Part shown: positions 25,481-35,500 of the stretch, piece by piece
Layout: each line of letters begins with the position of its first letter
How positions within the stretch are numbered: position 1 is the first letter of the stretch
Source of the DNA: Sphaerisporangium perillae
GTDB lineage: Bacteria > Actinomycetota > Actinomycetes > Streptosporangiales > Streptosporangiaceae
Length of the DNA stretch: 64,000 nucleotides
Direction of reading: 5' to 3'
Assembly: GCF_023276435.1 (NCBI RefSeq)
Contig: NZ_JALLPO010000008.1
Location: 168,987 to 232,986 of the forward strand
Notes under the pieces: generated by a model
What the model saw: only the letters and a program-made list of their open reading frames with translations
Told to the model about the DNA's origin: nothing
Databases searched by the model: none
Program-made: the position numbers and the translations under genes

Positions 25481-25987
25481 ATGAACGGGAAGAGTGACCT
25501 CGACATCGTATGCCGTCTGTTCACCGGCGTTTGGGGTGACCCGAACGGCGTCGTGCCCGACGGACTGGTTCATGAAGATTATTGGTCGAGTGAGCCGTCA
25601 CTCGCCGGCTTGGGAATAGCGCCGGACGGGATGCTGGAGGCCCGGATCACCGGCATCGAAGCCCTGACAAAAGAGATCGCCCTCTATCGTGACCGCTTGA
25701 GCGACTTCACGCTCACCATGAAAGAAGTGTTCCCGGTGGCATCGACCGTTGCCGCGAGGGATGTCGCCATGTGGGAGGAGCGGAGGTTGGTCGGTGACGT
25801 CGTCGTCGTGTCGTGGACCGCCGGCGCGACGCACCCGACGGCCACGATCACCACCAGGGGCGGTCAGCAGATTGCGGCCCGGGTGGGGGGAGAAGGCGTC
25901 AGCGTCGTCCGCATCGTGGACGGCAGGATTCACTCGGCGAATAAGTACTGGGAAGGCGACGGCATTCTCCCCGAAATAGGCGGCTGA
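25481..25987 (+). CDS. SnoaL-like polyketide-cyclase-fold protein
   Basis: This 168-aa protein has the NTF2/SnoaL-like plan: an N-terminal helix (LDIVCRLFTGVWGDPNGVV), the motif VHEDYWSSEPSL, a central helix (ALTKEIALYRDRLSDFTL) and final strands ending VVRIVDGRIHSANKYWEGDG. Such folds act as cyclases, isomerases or binding modules. Catalytic residues cannot be assigned. AGGAGG precedes the ATG at 25481. It sits between the two halves of the large locus, just after the inverted repeat. Confidence 0.7.
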   Translation: MNGKSDLDIVCRLFTGVWGDPNGVVPDGLVHEDYWSSEPSLAGLGIAPDGMLEARITGIEALTKEIALYRDRLSDFTLTMKEVFPVASTVAARDVAMWEERRLVGDVVVVSWTAGATHPTATITTRGGQQIAARVGGEGVSVVRIVDGRIHSANKYWEGDGILPEIGG

Positions 25988-26042
25988 GATTTTCTCTCAG
26001 CACGGATTGTCGTAGTAGGGCAGTTGCCGAGTGGAGGAAATC

Positions 26043-27119
26043 ATGAGTCCGCCGGGTACCGTTTCACTGTCCGTCGAACACGACGGTTCGGTGACCGCGA
26101 TCGCGTTCAGTCCGGACAGCACGCGGTTCGCCAGCGGCGGGGAGGACTCGGTGGTGCGGGTGCGCACCATCGGCACCGGCCCGCCGCTGGACCTGCCCAG
26201 CAGCGGCTTCGTTTCCAGCATCGCGTTCAGCCCGGACGGTGCGAGGTTGGCGGTGGCCGACCTGGATCAGGTCTTCATGCGTGGCGCCGCGGACGGCGCG
26301 GTGATCTGGCAGGGGGCGGTCGCCGCGGGCAACTCGGTGAACTTCATCGCCTTCGGTGCGGAGGGGAAAAGCCTCGTCACCGCGACCGACACCGTTGTCG
26401 CGGTGCTCGACGTGGCGAGCGGGGTGCCTCGCCGGCACATCGCCGTCGACCGGCAGATCGCCGGAATCGACCTCAGCCGCGACGGCACCCGGGTCGCGGT
26501 GGCCATCGACGAACGGCACGGCGGCAACCACCGTTTCGCCGGGTCCGCTCGGGTGCTCGATCTGGCCACCGGTTCCGAGCTTGGGCGCCTGACGCCGGAC
26601 AACGCGGTGTTCGCCGTGGCGTTCAGCCCGGACGGCTCCACCGTGCTGTGCTGCAGCGCCGATGACACCACGCGCATGTTCGAGGCGGTCGGCGGGATGC
26701 AGCTGTGGCCGGACAAGGAAGAGGCGGCCGAGGAGGTCGTCACCGCGCCGAACTGCCTGGCTTTCGACCCGGCGGGCCGGTGGGCCGTGGTCGGCGGCTC
26801 GGATGGATTCGCCCGAATATTAGAAGCCGAGTCCGGTGTGGAGAGCATTCGGGTGCCCAAGCTCGACCCCGGCGCCCCCGACCCCGGCCTCGGCGCCGTC
26901 ACACATGTCGCGTTCAGCCCGAACGGTAAGTGGGCGGCCAGCGTGTGCATCGACGACCTGCTGCGCGTGTTCAACATCAAGTCCGGGGTGTACCGCTACG
27001 AACCGCGCGGCACCGGCGAAGTGCTGGCACTGCGGTTCAGCCCGGACGGCCGCTGGCTGGGGCTGGGCTACCGGGGTGGCGCGCTGGTCATCGACAACGG
27101 CGAACCAGGTGGAGGGTGA
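26043..27119 (+). CDS. WD40-repeat beta-propeller protein
   Basis: This 358-aa protein is built of about eight WD40-like blades, seen as repeats of AFSPDG-type turns: IAFSPDSTRFASGGEDSVVR, IAFSPDGARLAVADL, VAFSPDGSTVLCCSADD, LAFDPAGRWAVVGGSDG, VAFSPNGKWAASVCIDD and LRFSPDGRWLGLGYRGG. No enzyme domain is attached, so a scaffold role is likely. GGAGG lies about seven bases before ATG at 26043. Its stop is only five bases before the DUF6603 start, implying co-translation and perhaps a complex with it. Confidence 0.9.
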   Translation: MSPPGTVSLSVEHDGSVTAIAFSPDSTRFASGGEDSVVRVRTIGTGPPLDLPSSGFVSSIAFSPDGARLAVADLDQVFMRGAADGAVIWQGAVAAGNSVNFIAFGAEGKSLVTATDTVVAVLDVASGVPRRHIAVDRQIAGIDLSRDGTRVAVAIDERHGGNHRFAGSARVLDLATGSELGRLTPDNAVFAVAFSPDGSTVLCCSADDTTRMFEAVGGMQLWPDKEEAAEEVVTAPNCLAFDPAGRWAVVGGSDGFARILEAESGVESIRVPKLDPGAPDPGLGAVTHVAFSPNGKWAASVCIDDLLRVFNIKSGVYRYEPRGTGEVLALRFSPDGRWLGLGYRGGALVIDNGEPGGG

Positions 27120-27124
27120 TCCGG

Positions 27125-30025
27125 ATGGACCCGCACGAACTCCTGCGCCAGATGAGCGACCAGCTCAAGGCGCTGGCCGAGGACGCGGTCGACGGCTTGG
27201 CGCGCCGGCCGGCCGAGCTCGGCGACGAGCCGTCGGCCGCAGGCACCGTGCTGGCCGGGCGGCTGCTCACCGCAGTGGATCGGCTACCGCCGGGCAACTC
27301 GCTGGTGGAACTGCTCCGCGAGATGGCCGGCGATCTCGAGGCCGGTTCGCCGGTGCGGCTGCACGGCTGGAGGAGGGCGCCCGGCGCGGCCGTCGGAGTC
27401 GCGCTGGTGTTGACCGACCCGGCCGACCCGGCCGCGCGCGCGGTCTTCGCCGTGACACCCGGCGGCCCGGTCTTCGACGTGGTGGTCACCAAGGGCGCGA
27501 ACCTGGCCATGCCGCCGCGCACCACCGGCCCATGGACCGCCCAGGCCGATGTGGCCGCGCCGAACGGCTGGGACACCGCGTTCGGACCTGGCCTGGCGCC
27601 CGGCCCACCCCGCGGCCCCCCCCCGATCACCCTGCGGCGGTCCCGGCGGTTGGCGGGCGGGCTCGCCGACGGCCCCGGGATCAGCGTCAACGGCATCGCG
27701 ATCAGCGTCACATCGAGCCCGGCGGCGCCTCTGTCAGTCGAGCTCGAGCTACACGAGCTCACCGCTGCCGTCCTGCCGGAGGCCCTGGCCAAACTGGTCG
27801 GCATCGCCGGGTCCAGCCCGATGACCACCGGTTCCGGGCCGGTCACCGTCACCGCCCGGGCGGACCGGGCCGGCGGGTTACGGTTCGCTCGCACCGGCAC
27901 CGCGCGGATCGAGCTCCCGCTGCGGGTGAGCGGGCCCGGCATAAGCACCCGAGGCGCCGCCCTGGAGTTGACCGCCGAGGCCGGCGAGCTGCGGCTGGGC
28001 CTGTCGGTGTCGCTGGCGGCCAGCCTTCCCGGCCTGCCGCTGCGTGCCTCGCTGGACCGGGCCGGTATCGACCTGCCGGTGACGCTGTCCCCGAAACAGC
28101 GGCCGGGCCTCGACCCGGACCGGCTGCGAGAGCTGTTCCCGGACGGCGTGGGCGCCGCGCTCGCTCTGCCACCGGCGTCCGGCGGCGGCGTGCTGAGGCG
28201 CGACCAGGACCAGGGCTATGCCGGGTTGATCTCGATCGACCTGGGTGTGCTGCGGCTGCAGGCCACCGCGCTGTTCCGGCCGCCGGTCGGGAGTGCCCCG
28301 GCCACCTTCCTGGTGGTTCTGGCCGCCCACTTCCCGGATCCGGGACTGCAGCTGGGGCTCGGGTTCGCGCTGGACGCGGTCGGCGGGCTGGTCGGAGTCA
28401 ACCGGCGCGTCGACGTCAACGAGTTGCAGCGGCTGGTCTGCGACGGCAACGCCGACCGGGTGCTGTTCCCGGACGATGCCGTGGCCCGGGCAGGGGAGAT
28501 CATCGGGGCGCTGAGCTCGGCGTTCCCGGTGGCCCCCGGCCGGATGTTGCTCGGGCCGATGGTGCGCATCACCTGGTTCGGGCGGATGGTGTCGCTGTCC
28601 GGCGCGCTGGTGCTGGAGCTGCCCGCCCCGGTGCGCGCCGTGCTGGTAGGCCGGCTGCTGGTCGGGCTGCCCGACCCGGCGGTCCCGCTGATCCGGTTGC
28701 AGGCCAGCGTGCTCGGCCGGGTCGACCCGGGTGTGCCGATGGTCGAGTTGCTGGTCTCGCTGGCCGGGTCATGGATCGTCGGGCTGGCCGTGCGCGGCGA
28801 GATGTACCTGCTGGTGCGGGGTGGCCGGCAGCCGGAGTTCGTGCTGTCCGCCGGCGGGTTCCATCCCCGCTACAGCCGGCCGGCCGGGGTGCCCGCGTTG
28901 CGCAGACTGCAGGTCGACCTGGCCCCGGGCGCCGGATACGGGCTGCGCATGGAGGCATACTTCGCGCTCACCTCCAACGCGGTGATGTTCGGCGGGCAGG
29001 TGCAGCTGGAGGCCATGATCGCTGGGTGTGGCGTGCAGGGCTGGCTCGGGTTGGACGCGCTGTTCGTGTTCGAGCCGGCGTTCGCGTTCGCGGTGCGGGT
29101 CCGCGCCGGGGTGGCGGTGCGCGCGTTCGGCCGCCGGCTGGCCGGCGTGGCGCTGGACTTCACCCTGGAGGGGCCCGCGCCCTGGCACGCGTTCGGCACC
29201 GGCAGCATCTCGGTGCTGTTCTGGGACGTCGACCTGGACTTCGACATCCGCTGGGGTTCGCCGCCGGCGGTCGTGTCCCGGACCGGTCAGGATCCGGCCG
29301 GGCCGCTGCGCGAAGCCGTAGCCCAGGCGCGGGCGTGGGTGGCGGAGCGCCCGGCGGAGGAGCGGACCGCGCTGGCCTTCACCCCGGCGGCGACCGAGCG
29401 GCTGGCCACGGGCGCGATCGTGCACCCGGACGCCACGCTGCGGATGAGCCAGACGGTGGTACCGCTCGGCGTGCCGATCTCCCGGTTCCAGCGTCGGCCG
29501 GTGCCGGTGCAGACGTGGACGATCCAGGCGGTCACCGTCGGCACACCGCAACCGGCCGCCGTGCTGGCCTCGCTGCCCGAGCGGTTCGTACCCGGCGAGT
29601 TCTTCGACCTCACCGAGGATCAGCAGCTCACCCGGCCGGCCTTCGCCAGCCATGCCGGCGGGGTACGGGTCGGCACTGACGGAATCCGGCTCGGCGCCGG
29701 GCACCGGGTCGACGACGGCTACGAGACCGGCTACGAGCCGCCGCTACCGCAGCGGGAGTTCTCCCCCTGGGCGGGACACTTCCGCCGCGAGGCGGTGTAC
29801 GCGGTGAGCGCTGCCGAGCGGCTGGAGCGGTGGCGGACATCCGAGGTGGCGGTACGGGTGCGGCGATCGACGCTGCGTGTGGCCGCCGCCGACAGCCTGC
29901 GCCCGCTGCTCGATGACGTACCCCTGATCAACGCCACCACCGACGCCTGGCAGGCGGTGCGCGCGCGGCTGGGAGACCCGCACGCACCCGTCCAACTGAT
30001 CGAGAGCTGGGAGCTACCAGGATGA
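27125..30025 (+). CDS. DUF6603-domain giant protein
   Basis: This 966-aa protein matches DUF6603 across residues about 380-720: ALDAVGGLVGVNRRVDVNEL, RVLFPDDAVARAGEII, SAGGFHPRYSRPAGVP, MEAYFALTSNAVMFGGQVQL and LEGPAPWHAFGTGSISVLFW. The region is rich in alternating hydrophobic strands, suggesting a long repetitive beta structure. The N-terminal 50 residues are helical. No signal peptide or enzyme motif is seen. The function of DUF6603 is unknown; members often lie beside other very large unknown proteins. The ATG at 27125 has GGAGGG eight bases upstream; GTG at 27116 overlapping the previous stop is an alternative. Confidence 0.88.
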   Translation: MDPHELLRQMSDQLKALAEDAVDGLARRPAELGDEPSAAGTVLAGRLLTAVDRLPPGNSLVELLREMAGDLEAGSPVRLHGWRRAPGAAVGVALVLTDPADPAARAVFAVTPGGPVFDVVVTKGANLAMPPRTTGPWTAQADVAAPNGWDTAFGPGLAPGPPRGPPPITLRRSRRLAGGLADGPGISVNGIAISVTSSPAAPLSVELELHELTAAVLPEALAKLVGIAGSSPMTTGSGPVTVTARADRAGGLRFARTGTARIELPLRVSGPGISTRGAALELTAEAGELRLGLSVSLAASLPGLPLRASLDRAGIDLPVTLSPKQRPGLDPDRLRELFPDGVGAALALPPASGGGVLRRDQDQGYAGLISIDLGVLRLQATALFRPPVGSAPATFLVVLAAHFPDPGLQLGLGFALDAVGGLVGVNRRVDVNELQRLVCDGNADRVLFPDDAVARAGEIIGALSSAFPVAPGRMLLGPMVRITWFGRMVSLSGALVLELPAPVRAVLVGRLLVGLPDPAVPLIRLQASVLGRVDPGVPMVELLVSLAGSWIVGLAVRGEMYLLVRGGRQPEFVLSAGGFHPRYSRPAGVPALRRLQVDLAPGAGYGLRMEAYFALTSNAVMFGGQVQLEAMIAGCGVQGWLGLDALFVFEPAFAFAVRVRAGVAVRAFGRRLAGVALDFTLEGPAPWHAFGTGSISVLFWDVDLDFDIRWGSPPAVVSRTGQDPAGPLREAVAQARAWVAERPAEERTALAFTPAATERLATGAIVHPDATLRMSQTVVPLGVPISRFQRRPVPVQTWTIQAVTVGTPQPAAVLASLPERFVPGEFFDLTEDQQLTRPAFASHAGGVRVGTDGIRLGAGHRVDDGYETGYEPPLPQREFSPWAGHFRREAVYAVSAAERLERWRTSEVAVRVRRSTLRVAAADSLRPLLDDVPLINATTDAWQAVRARLGDPHAPVQLIESWELPG

Positions 30026-30038
30026 GCTGGAGTGAGGC

Positions 30039-32564
30039 ATGAGCACGCGGTGGTTCTTCTCTGCGGCGCGGATCGGCGCCGGGGCGGCGGCCGGCGGCTC
30101 GACGCTGGCCACATCGGTGACGTTCATCCGGGAGATGAACGGTCAGCGTAAGGAAGAGCAGGCGGCCGGTCCGGCGCTGACCCTGGTCGGCACCGGCGAC
30201 GTGCTCGGATTCGACCGGTCACTGGTGCTGCGCGAAGAACCGCCGCCCGGATCGGCCCCGGCGGCGGAGAACGTGCTGGCCGGCGTCGAGCTGGCACACG
30301 CCGACCTGCCGTGGCTGCTGTCCCCCGGGCAGGCGGCGACACCGTCCGGGCCGACCCCGCAGCCCTGGATCGTGCTGGTCGTGCTGGCCGAGGACGAGGC
30401 GGCCCCGCCTCGGGACGCGGACCCCCTGCCGGTGCTCACCGCCCCGGTGGCCGCGCTGCCGCCGCTCACCGAGCGGTGGGCGTGGGCGCACGTGGAAGCC
30501 CGCCTCGACGACGGCGTCACCGACATCGGCACCGCCCAGCGGCTCGCCGCGCAGGGGGTGCGCAGCCACTCGGCCGATGTGGTGGGCCGGCTGCTGTGCC
30601 CGCGCAAGCTCGACCCGAATCGGGGCTGGATCGCAGCCGTGGTGCCGGCCACGGCAGCCGGCGTCGCCTCCGGACTGAAGCGGAACCTGGCCGGACCGGG
30701 CACGGCGGACGCCTGGACGGCCGGCGCCGGCGGCACCATCGAGCTGCCCGTTTACCACTGGTGGAGCTTCCGTACCGGAGCGGCGGGCACCTTTGAGGAA
30801 CTCGCCCGGCGGCTGCGGTTCCGGCCGGCCGCCGACGCCGGGCTGGGCACCCGGATCGTCGACGTCAGCCGGCCCTGGCCCGCCGAACCGCCCACCGGCC
30901 CGGCCACCGTGGCACTGGACGGCGCGCTGCGTGTGCCCGGATCAGCGGCGCCCGAGGCCTGGTCGGACCCCGCCGTGCAGGACCGGTTCCGCACGCTCGC
31001 CCGCGAACGCCTGAACGCCCCGGCGCGGCGCCGGCCGGCCGGCGGCCAACCGGTCGGAGACCGGGACACGGTGGCCATCGCGCCGCCGCTGTACGGCAGC
31101 CACCACACCGGCCGGCAGACCGTGCCCACCGACCCGCAGAGCTGGTTGAGCACGCTCAACCTAGAGGTCCGCCGCCGGGTCGCCGCCGCGCTCGGCGCCC
31201 GCTACGCGCAGCTGGAACAGGAGTTCCTGATGGCCCGGGCCTGGGAGCAGGTCGGCGAGATCCGGGAGGCGAACCGGTTGCTGGCCGCCACCGAGCTGGC
31301 CGCCGCGGCCGCCGAACAGGCCCAACGCAAGCACCTCGACGGACTGGACGTCGCCGAACTGGTCACCGCGATGGCACCGGTGAGCAGCCGGGTGCGCGTG
31401 TCCGCGGCGGTCTCCGGCCTGGTCGCAACCTCGACCACGCTGGCCACCGCGCTGGCCGTGTCCCCGGTGCCGACCGGGGCGGCCACCACCACATTCGCCC
31501 GGCTGACTCGCCGGGGCGGCGCGCTGGCCCGCCGAGCCGGCCGGATCGCGAGCGGCGACGACCCGAACGCGGTGGCGCCCACGCGGGTCATCGAACAGGG
31601 GCTGCGCGAGATGGGCGTGCTCGCCGACGACAACGCGCCCGGTACCGGCCTGCCGGGCGAGTTGCGCACCGCGGTCGGCCCGCTGCGGCTACAGCTGCAA
31701 CGGATGATCGACCGGATCCCCACCGAGTCCTGGGCGCGGCGCACCGACGAGGACCCCCGCCCGCTGCGCCCGATCATGGCACACCCCAAGTTCATGGTGC
31801 CGATCGCCGAGGAACTGCTGGCCCGCTGGCCGGAATGGGCGATCCCCGGCATCGGCGCGCTGCCGCCGGATTCGGTGACCCTCCTGGAGACCAACCCGGA
31901 ATTCGTCGCTGCCCTGCTGGTCGGGCTCAACCACGAGTTCAACCGGGAGCTGCTATGGCGGGAGTTCCCAACCGACCAGCGAGGCACCCCGTTCGCCCGG
32001 TTCTGGCCCAGCGACGGCACGGATGTCGACGAAATCGCTCGCTGGCCGGAGGACACCACGCTGGGCAGCCAGTTGCGCACCGACGCCGGAAGTAACCTGG
32101 CGCTACTCGTGCGCGGTGAGTTGCTGCGCCGATTCCCCGGCACCGCGCTGCTCGCGACGCGCGGCGAGGGCGGCAAACTGCCCGCCGCGTTCACCGGGCT
32201 GCCGGCCACCCCGCTGGCGCTGGACGAGTCGACCGTGCTCTACCTGTTCGCCGGCATCAACAAGCAGCGGGCGCTCGCCGAGGACTGGTTCTTCGTGTTC
32301 CGCGAGCCGATGCGCGGCACCCAGTTCGGTTTCGACACCGGCCCGCAGCCGGACCCGATGAAGACCTGGGCCGACCTCACCTGGAACGGGGTCACCAGGG
32401 ACGCCGCCAGGTTCGTCCGCCTCGGCACCGCGCCCGCCACACCACGCGAGCTGCCGGCGGGCGACCCCCCGACATGGGGCCGGGACGCCGCCGACATGGC
32501 CCGCATCGCCTTCCAACAGCCGTTCCAGCTGGCCTTCCGTGCCACTGCGCTGCTGGGCGACTGA
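30039..32564 (+). CDS. Large conserved protein of unknown function, partner of DUF6603
   Basis: This is an 841-aa protein without recognised domains. It has a helical central part (about 385-440, QLEQEFLMARAWEQVGEIRE and following Ala-rich helix), a small Ala/Thr-rich hydrophobic stretch (about 445-490), and a distinctive motif NHEFNRELLWREFPTDQRG near residue 630-650 followed by FARFWPSDGTDVDEI. I recall this NHE-x-x-RELLWRE-x-PTDQRG motif only from large uncharacterised bacterial proteins. It ends with IAFQQPFQLAFRATALL. The start is 13 bases after the DUF6603 stop with GGAGTGAGG upstream, so it is in the same operon. Confidence 0.82.
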   Translation: MSTRWFFSAARIGAGAAAGGSTLATSVTFIREMNGQRKEEQAAGPALTLVGTGDVLGFDRSLVLREEPPPGSAPAAENVLAGVELAHADLPWLLSPGQAATPSGPTPQPWIVLVVLAEDEAAPPRDADPLPVLTAPVAALPPLTERWAWAHVEARLDDGVTDIGTAQRLAAQGVRSHSADVVGRLLCPRKLDPNRGWIAAVVPATAAGVASGLKRNLAGPGTADAWTAGAGGTIELPVYHWWSFRTGAAGTFEELARRLRFRPAADAGLGTRIVDVSRPWPAEPPTGPATVALDGALRVPGSAAPEAWSDPAVQDRFRTLARERLNAPARRRPAGGQPVGDRDTVAIAPPLYGSHHTGRQTVPTDPQSWLSTLNLEVRRRVAAALGARYAQLEQEFLMARAWEQVGEIREANRLLAATELAAAAAEQAQRKHLDGLDVAELVTAMAPVSSRVRVSAAVSGLVATSTTLATALAVSPVPTGAATTTFARLTRRGGALARRAGRIASGDDPNAVAPTRVIEQGLREMGVLADDNAPGTGLPGELRTAVGPLRLQLQRMIDRIPTESWARRTDEDPRPLRPIMAHPKFMVPIAEELLARWPEWAIPGIGALPPDSVTLLETNPEFVAALLVGLNHEFNRELLWREFPTDQRGTPFARFWPSDGTDVDEIARWPEDTTLGSQLRTDAGSNLALLVRGELLRRFPGTALLATRGEGGKLPAAFTGLPATPLALDESTVLYLFAGINKQRALAEDWFFVFREPMRGTQFGFDTGPQPDPMKTWADLTWNGVTRDAARFVRLGTAPATPRELPAGDPPTWGRDAADMARIAFQQPFQLAFRATALLGD

Positions 32565-32595
32565 CCGCCGCGCGACAAGAAGGAGGACACCGGGT

Positions 32596-35500
32596 ATGAG
32601 CGAGCCATTCAGCGTCCGCGCCCAGCTCGACCGAACCCGTGCCGAGGCCGACACCGCACAGGCCCGCGCGGACGAGCAGCAGGCCGTGGTCCGGCGACTG
32701 CAGGATGCCATCCAAGCCGGCGACGAGCGCGCCACGTCCGAGCAGCTCACCACCGCCGCGGGCGTCCAGGCGGAGCTACGACGGGCGGCCGGCCAGCTGA
32801 ACGGCTTCGTGAGCGGCGCCGAGGACGAACTGGCCCAGGCCCTGGACGCCGGCACCCGGCTGTTCGGCGACGACAACACCGACCCGATCGCGCTGCTGCC
32901 CGTGCGAGTGGAGACCATCTGGTGGGAACCGCGCACGCTCCGGGTCCGCGTGTACCCCGACGACATCCAGCTGTCCCGGTTCAACCCGGAGCTCACCCCG
33001 GACGAGGCGGACGCCGCCGCCGAGTATTGGCGGGACCCGAGCCAGGACGCCTGGCAGCGGCTGCTCCGCCGGATGCGTCCGGCGCGGGCCGCTTGGGCGG
33101 TGCGCGCCTGCCGCCCCGGCGCCCCGCCGCCGGTCGTACGCCCCGTCGACCAGCGCGAACGCCGGCAGCGCACGGTCGTGATGCCGAAGCGCTGGCGGTT
33201 CGTCGGCCTGGTCGACGGCCAGGTGGTGGTGGACAAGCTGGGCCGCCCCGTACCCGACCCGCTTCCGGCCGGGCTGCTGCGCGCCGAGGAGGAAGGCTGG
33301 GAGACCGACTGGTTCTCCGCGCTCAAGGCCGGCATGGCCGTCGAGCTGTCCTTCGCCGACGGCACCGACCACCTGGACGAGCTGCTGGTCGTCGGGGTGC
33401 GCGACGAGCCGGCGGCGGCCGGCGCCGCCCACCTGTCGGACCTGTTGCTCGGCCACGCGTTCGGCGGCGGGCTCGGCCTGCTGGCGCCCGGCACCCCGAC
33501 CAACAACACGCCGCGCACTCGGTCCGGCTGGTCGTCGCAGCCGGCGTACCCGGGTCCAGACCTGCCGGCCGGTGAGCACCCGGTGGCGGATGCGTTGGCC
33601 GCCGCGCTCGGCCTGCCGGACGCCGGGCCGCTGCGCGGCCGCCCCGGTGCGAAGGACCCGGAACCGGCCGCCATCGCCGCGTTGTCCCTGCTCACCTGGC
33701 CGACCCTGGGCAAGGGGTTCGCCGAGGCTTCGGTGTCCCACCTCAACCTGGGTACTCGGCAGGTCCAGGCCACCGACCCGGCGCGGCCATGGCGCGCGAT
33801 CCGGGACCACCTTGCCGAGCACGTCCGAAGTCGCGGCCCGCTGCCGATGCTGCGGGTCGGCCATCAGCCCTACGGGGTGCTGCCCGTCACCGCGCTGGGC
33901 GACTGGCGCGCCCGACGGGACCGCGATGTGGACGCCCTGCTCGTGCCATGGCTGCGCCGGCTGCGGGAACGCTGGCGCGCGGCACTGGACGAGGCCCCCA
34001 TCCCGCGGGTGCGGCCGGACGAGCCGGTCGACCAGGTCGCGGTGGACGCCCTGCAGCGGCTGCCGGTGGCCACCGGGCTGGCCATGCGCCGGCTGAACGG
34101 CCCCGGGTTCGCCGTGCCCAGGACCCCGCGCGACCAACCACCCGCCGAGCTCGGCCTGCCCGGACTGCCCCCGGATGGAACCTTGCGCTGGACCACCCGT
34201 TCCGACGGCTGGACCGATCTCGGCTGGGGCCTGGACGAGGCGACCGGCGTGCCGGCATTCATGTCCAGGCTCACTCCGGACCCGGTCACCTTCCCGGCAC
34301 GGGTGCTGGCCACCGCAGACTATCTACGGGCGGTGCGGGCGTTCCTGGCCGGCGAGCTGGACGCCGCGAGCTACCACCGCGACTGGCCGGTGGGGCTGTC
34401 CTCCGGCGGAGAGCCCCCTCGCCGGCGCGACACGCTGTTCGACCTGCCGGATGCGGCCGCACCGGCCCCGGGCAGGACGCCGCAGGACGACGGCGAAACA
34501 CCGCCGGATGAGGGCGGGTCGCCGGAGGGCACCGACGAGCCACCTGACGTCAGCGAGGTGCTCACGGCGCTGCTGTACCTGCCCAACTGGGCGTTCATGG
34601 ACGGCGACGACGGGGCGAACGACCCGCTGCGCCAGGCGCTGGCCGTGACCGGCGAGGTGGACCAGCTGGTGGCCGACGTGCTGGAAGGGCTGAACGAGAG
34701 GGACCACGAGGAGCGGGTCGCAGCCGCCGCCCACTTCTCGGACGCCCTGGCCGAGCTGGAAGCCGCGATGCGTGCCCTGGCCGCCGTCCCGGTGACGCGG
34801 TTGCCCGCGCTGCTGCTGGAGGTGATCGACATCTACTCGCACCGGCTGGACGCCTGGGTCACGTCGCTGGCCTCCCACCGGCTGGCCGAACAGCGGGCCT
34901 CCGGGGTCGACGGCGTTCGGTTCGGTTGTTACGGCTGGGTGGAGAACTTGCGACCGCCGGTGCCGAGGGAGCAAGTCGAGATCGAGCTGGACGACGAGAA
35001 CGACACGGCCATCGTGTCGGACCAGGACGGCTACGTCCACGCACCGTCGCTGCAGCACGCGGCGACGGCGGCGGTGCTGCGCTCGGGATTTCTCGGACAT
35101 CCCGGCGAGCAGACCTACGCGGTCAACCTCAACTCCAGGCGGGCCAGGATCGCCCGTTGGCTGCTCGGCGGAGTGCGCCGAGGACAGAGCCTCGGCGCGT
35201 TGCTCGGCTACCGGTTCGAGCGGGCGCTGCACGAGGCGAACCTGGACAGCGAGGTGGACGGATTCCGCCGCGCGTTCCCCATCCCGACGGTCGACGAGCC
35301 GGACGATCCCGATGGCGTCGATGGGCTGTGGGCGCACAGCACCCTGGCGATCGCCGCGCGTAACGTGGTGGACGGGATGGCGCTGGCCCGGGCCGGCGCG
35401 AACGCCCTGCGATTCGCCGGGAACCCCGGCGCCGTCGAGCCGATCCTGGCCGACCTGACAGACGCGCTGGACGCGGTGGGCGACCTGGTGCTGGCCGAGA

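Noticed and set aside
26836..29679. A 947-codon plus-strand frame overlapping the WD40 and DUF6603 genes
   Set aside because: It is Arg/Gly/Ala-rich shadow sequence; the two overlapping genes have recognised domains, good starts and correct spacing.
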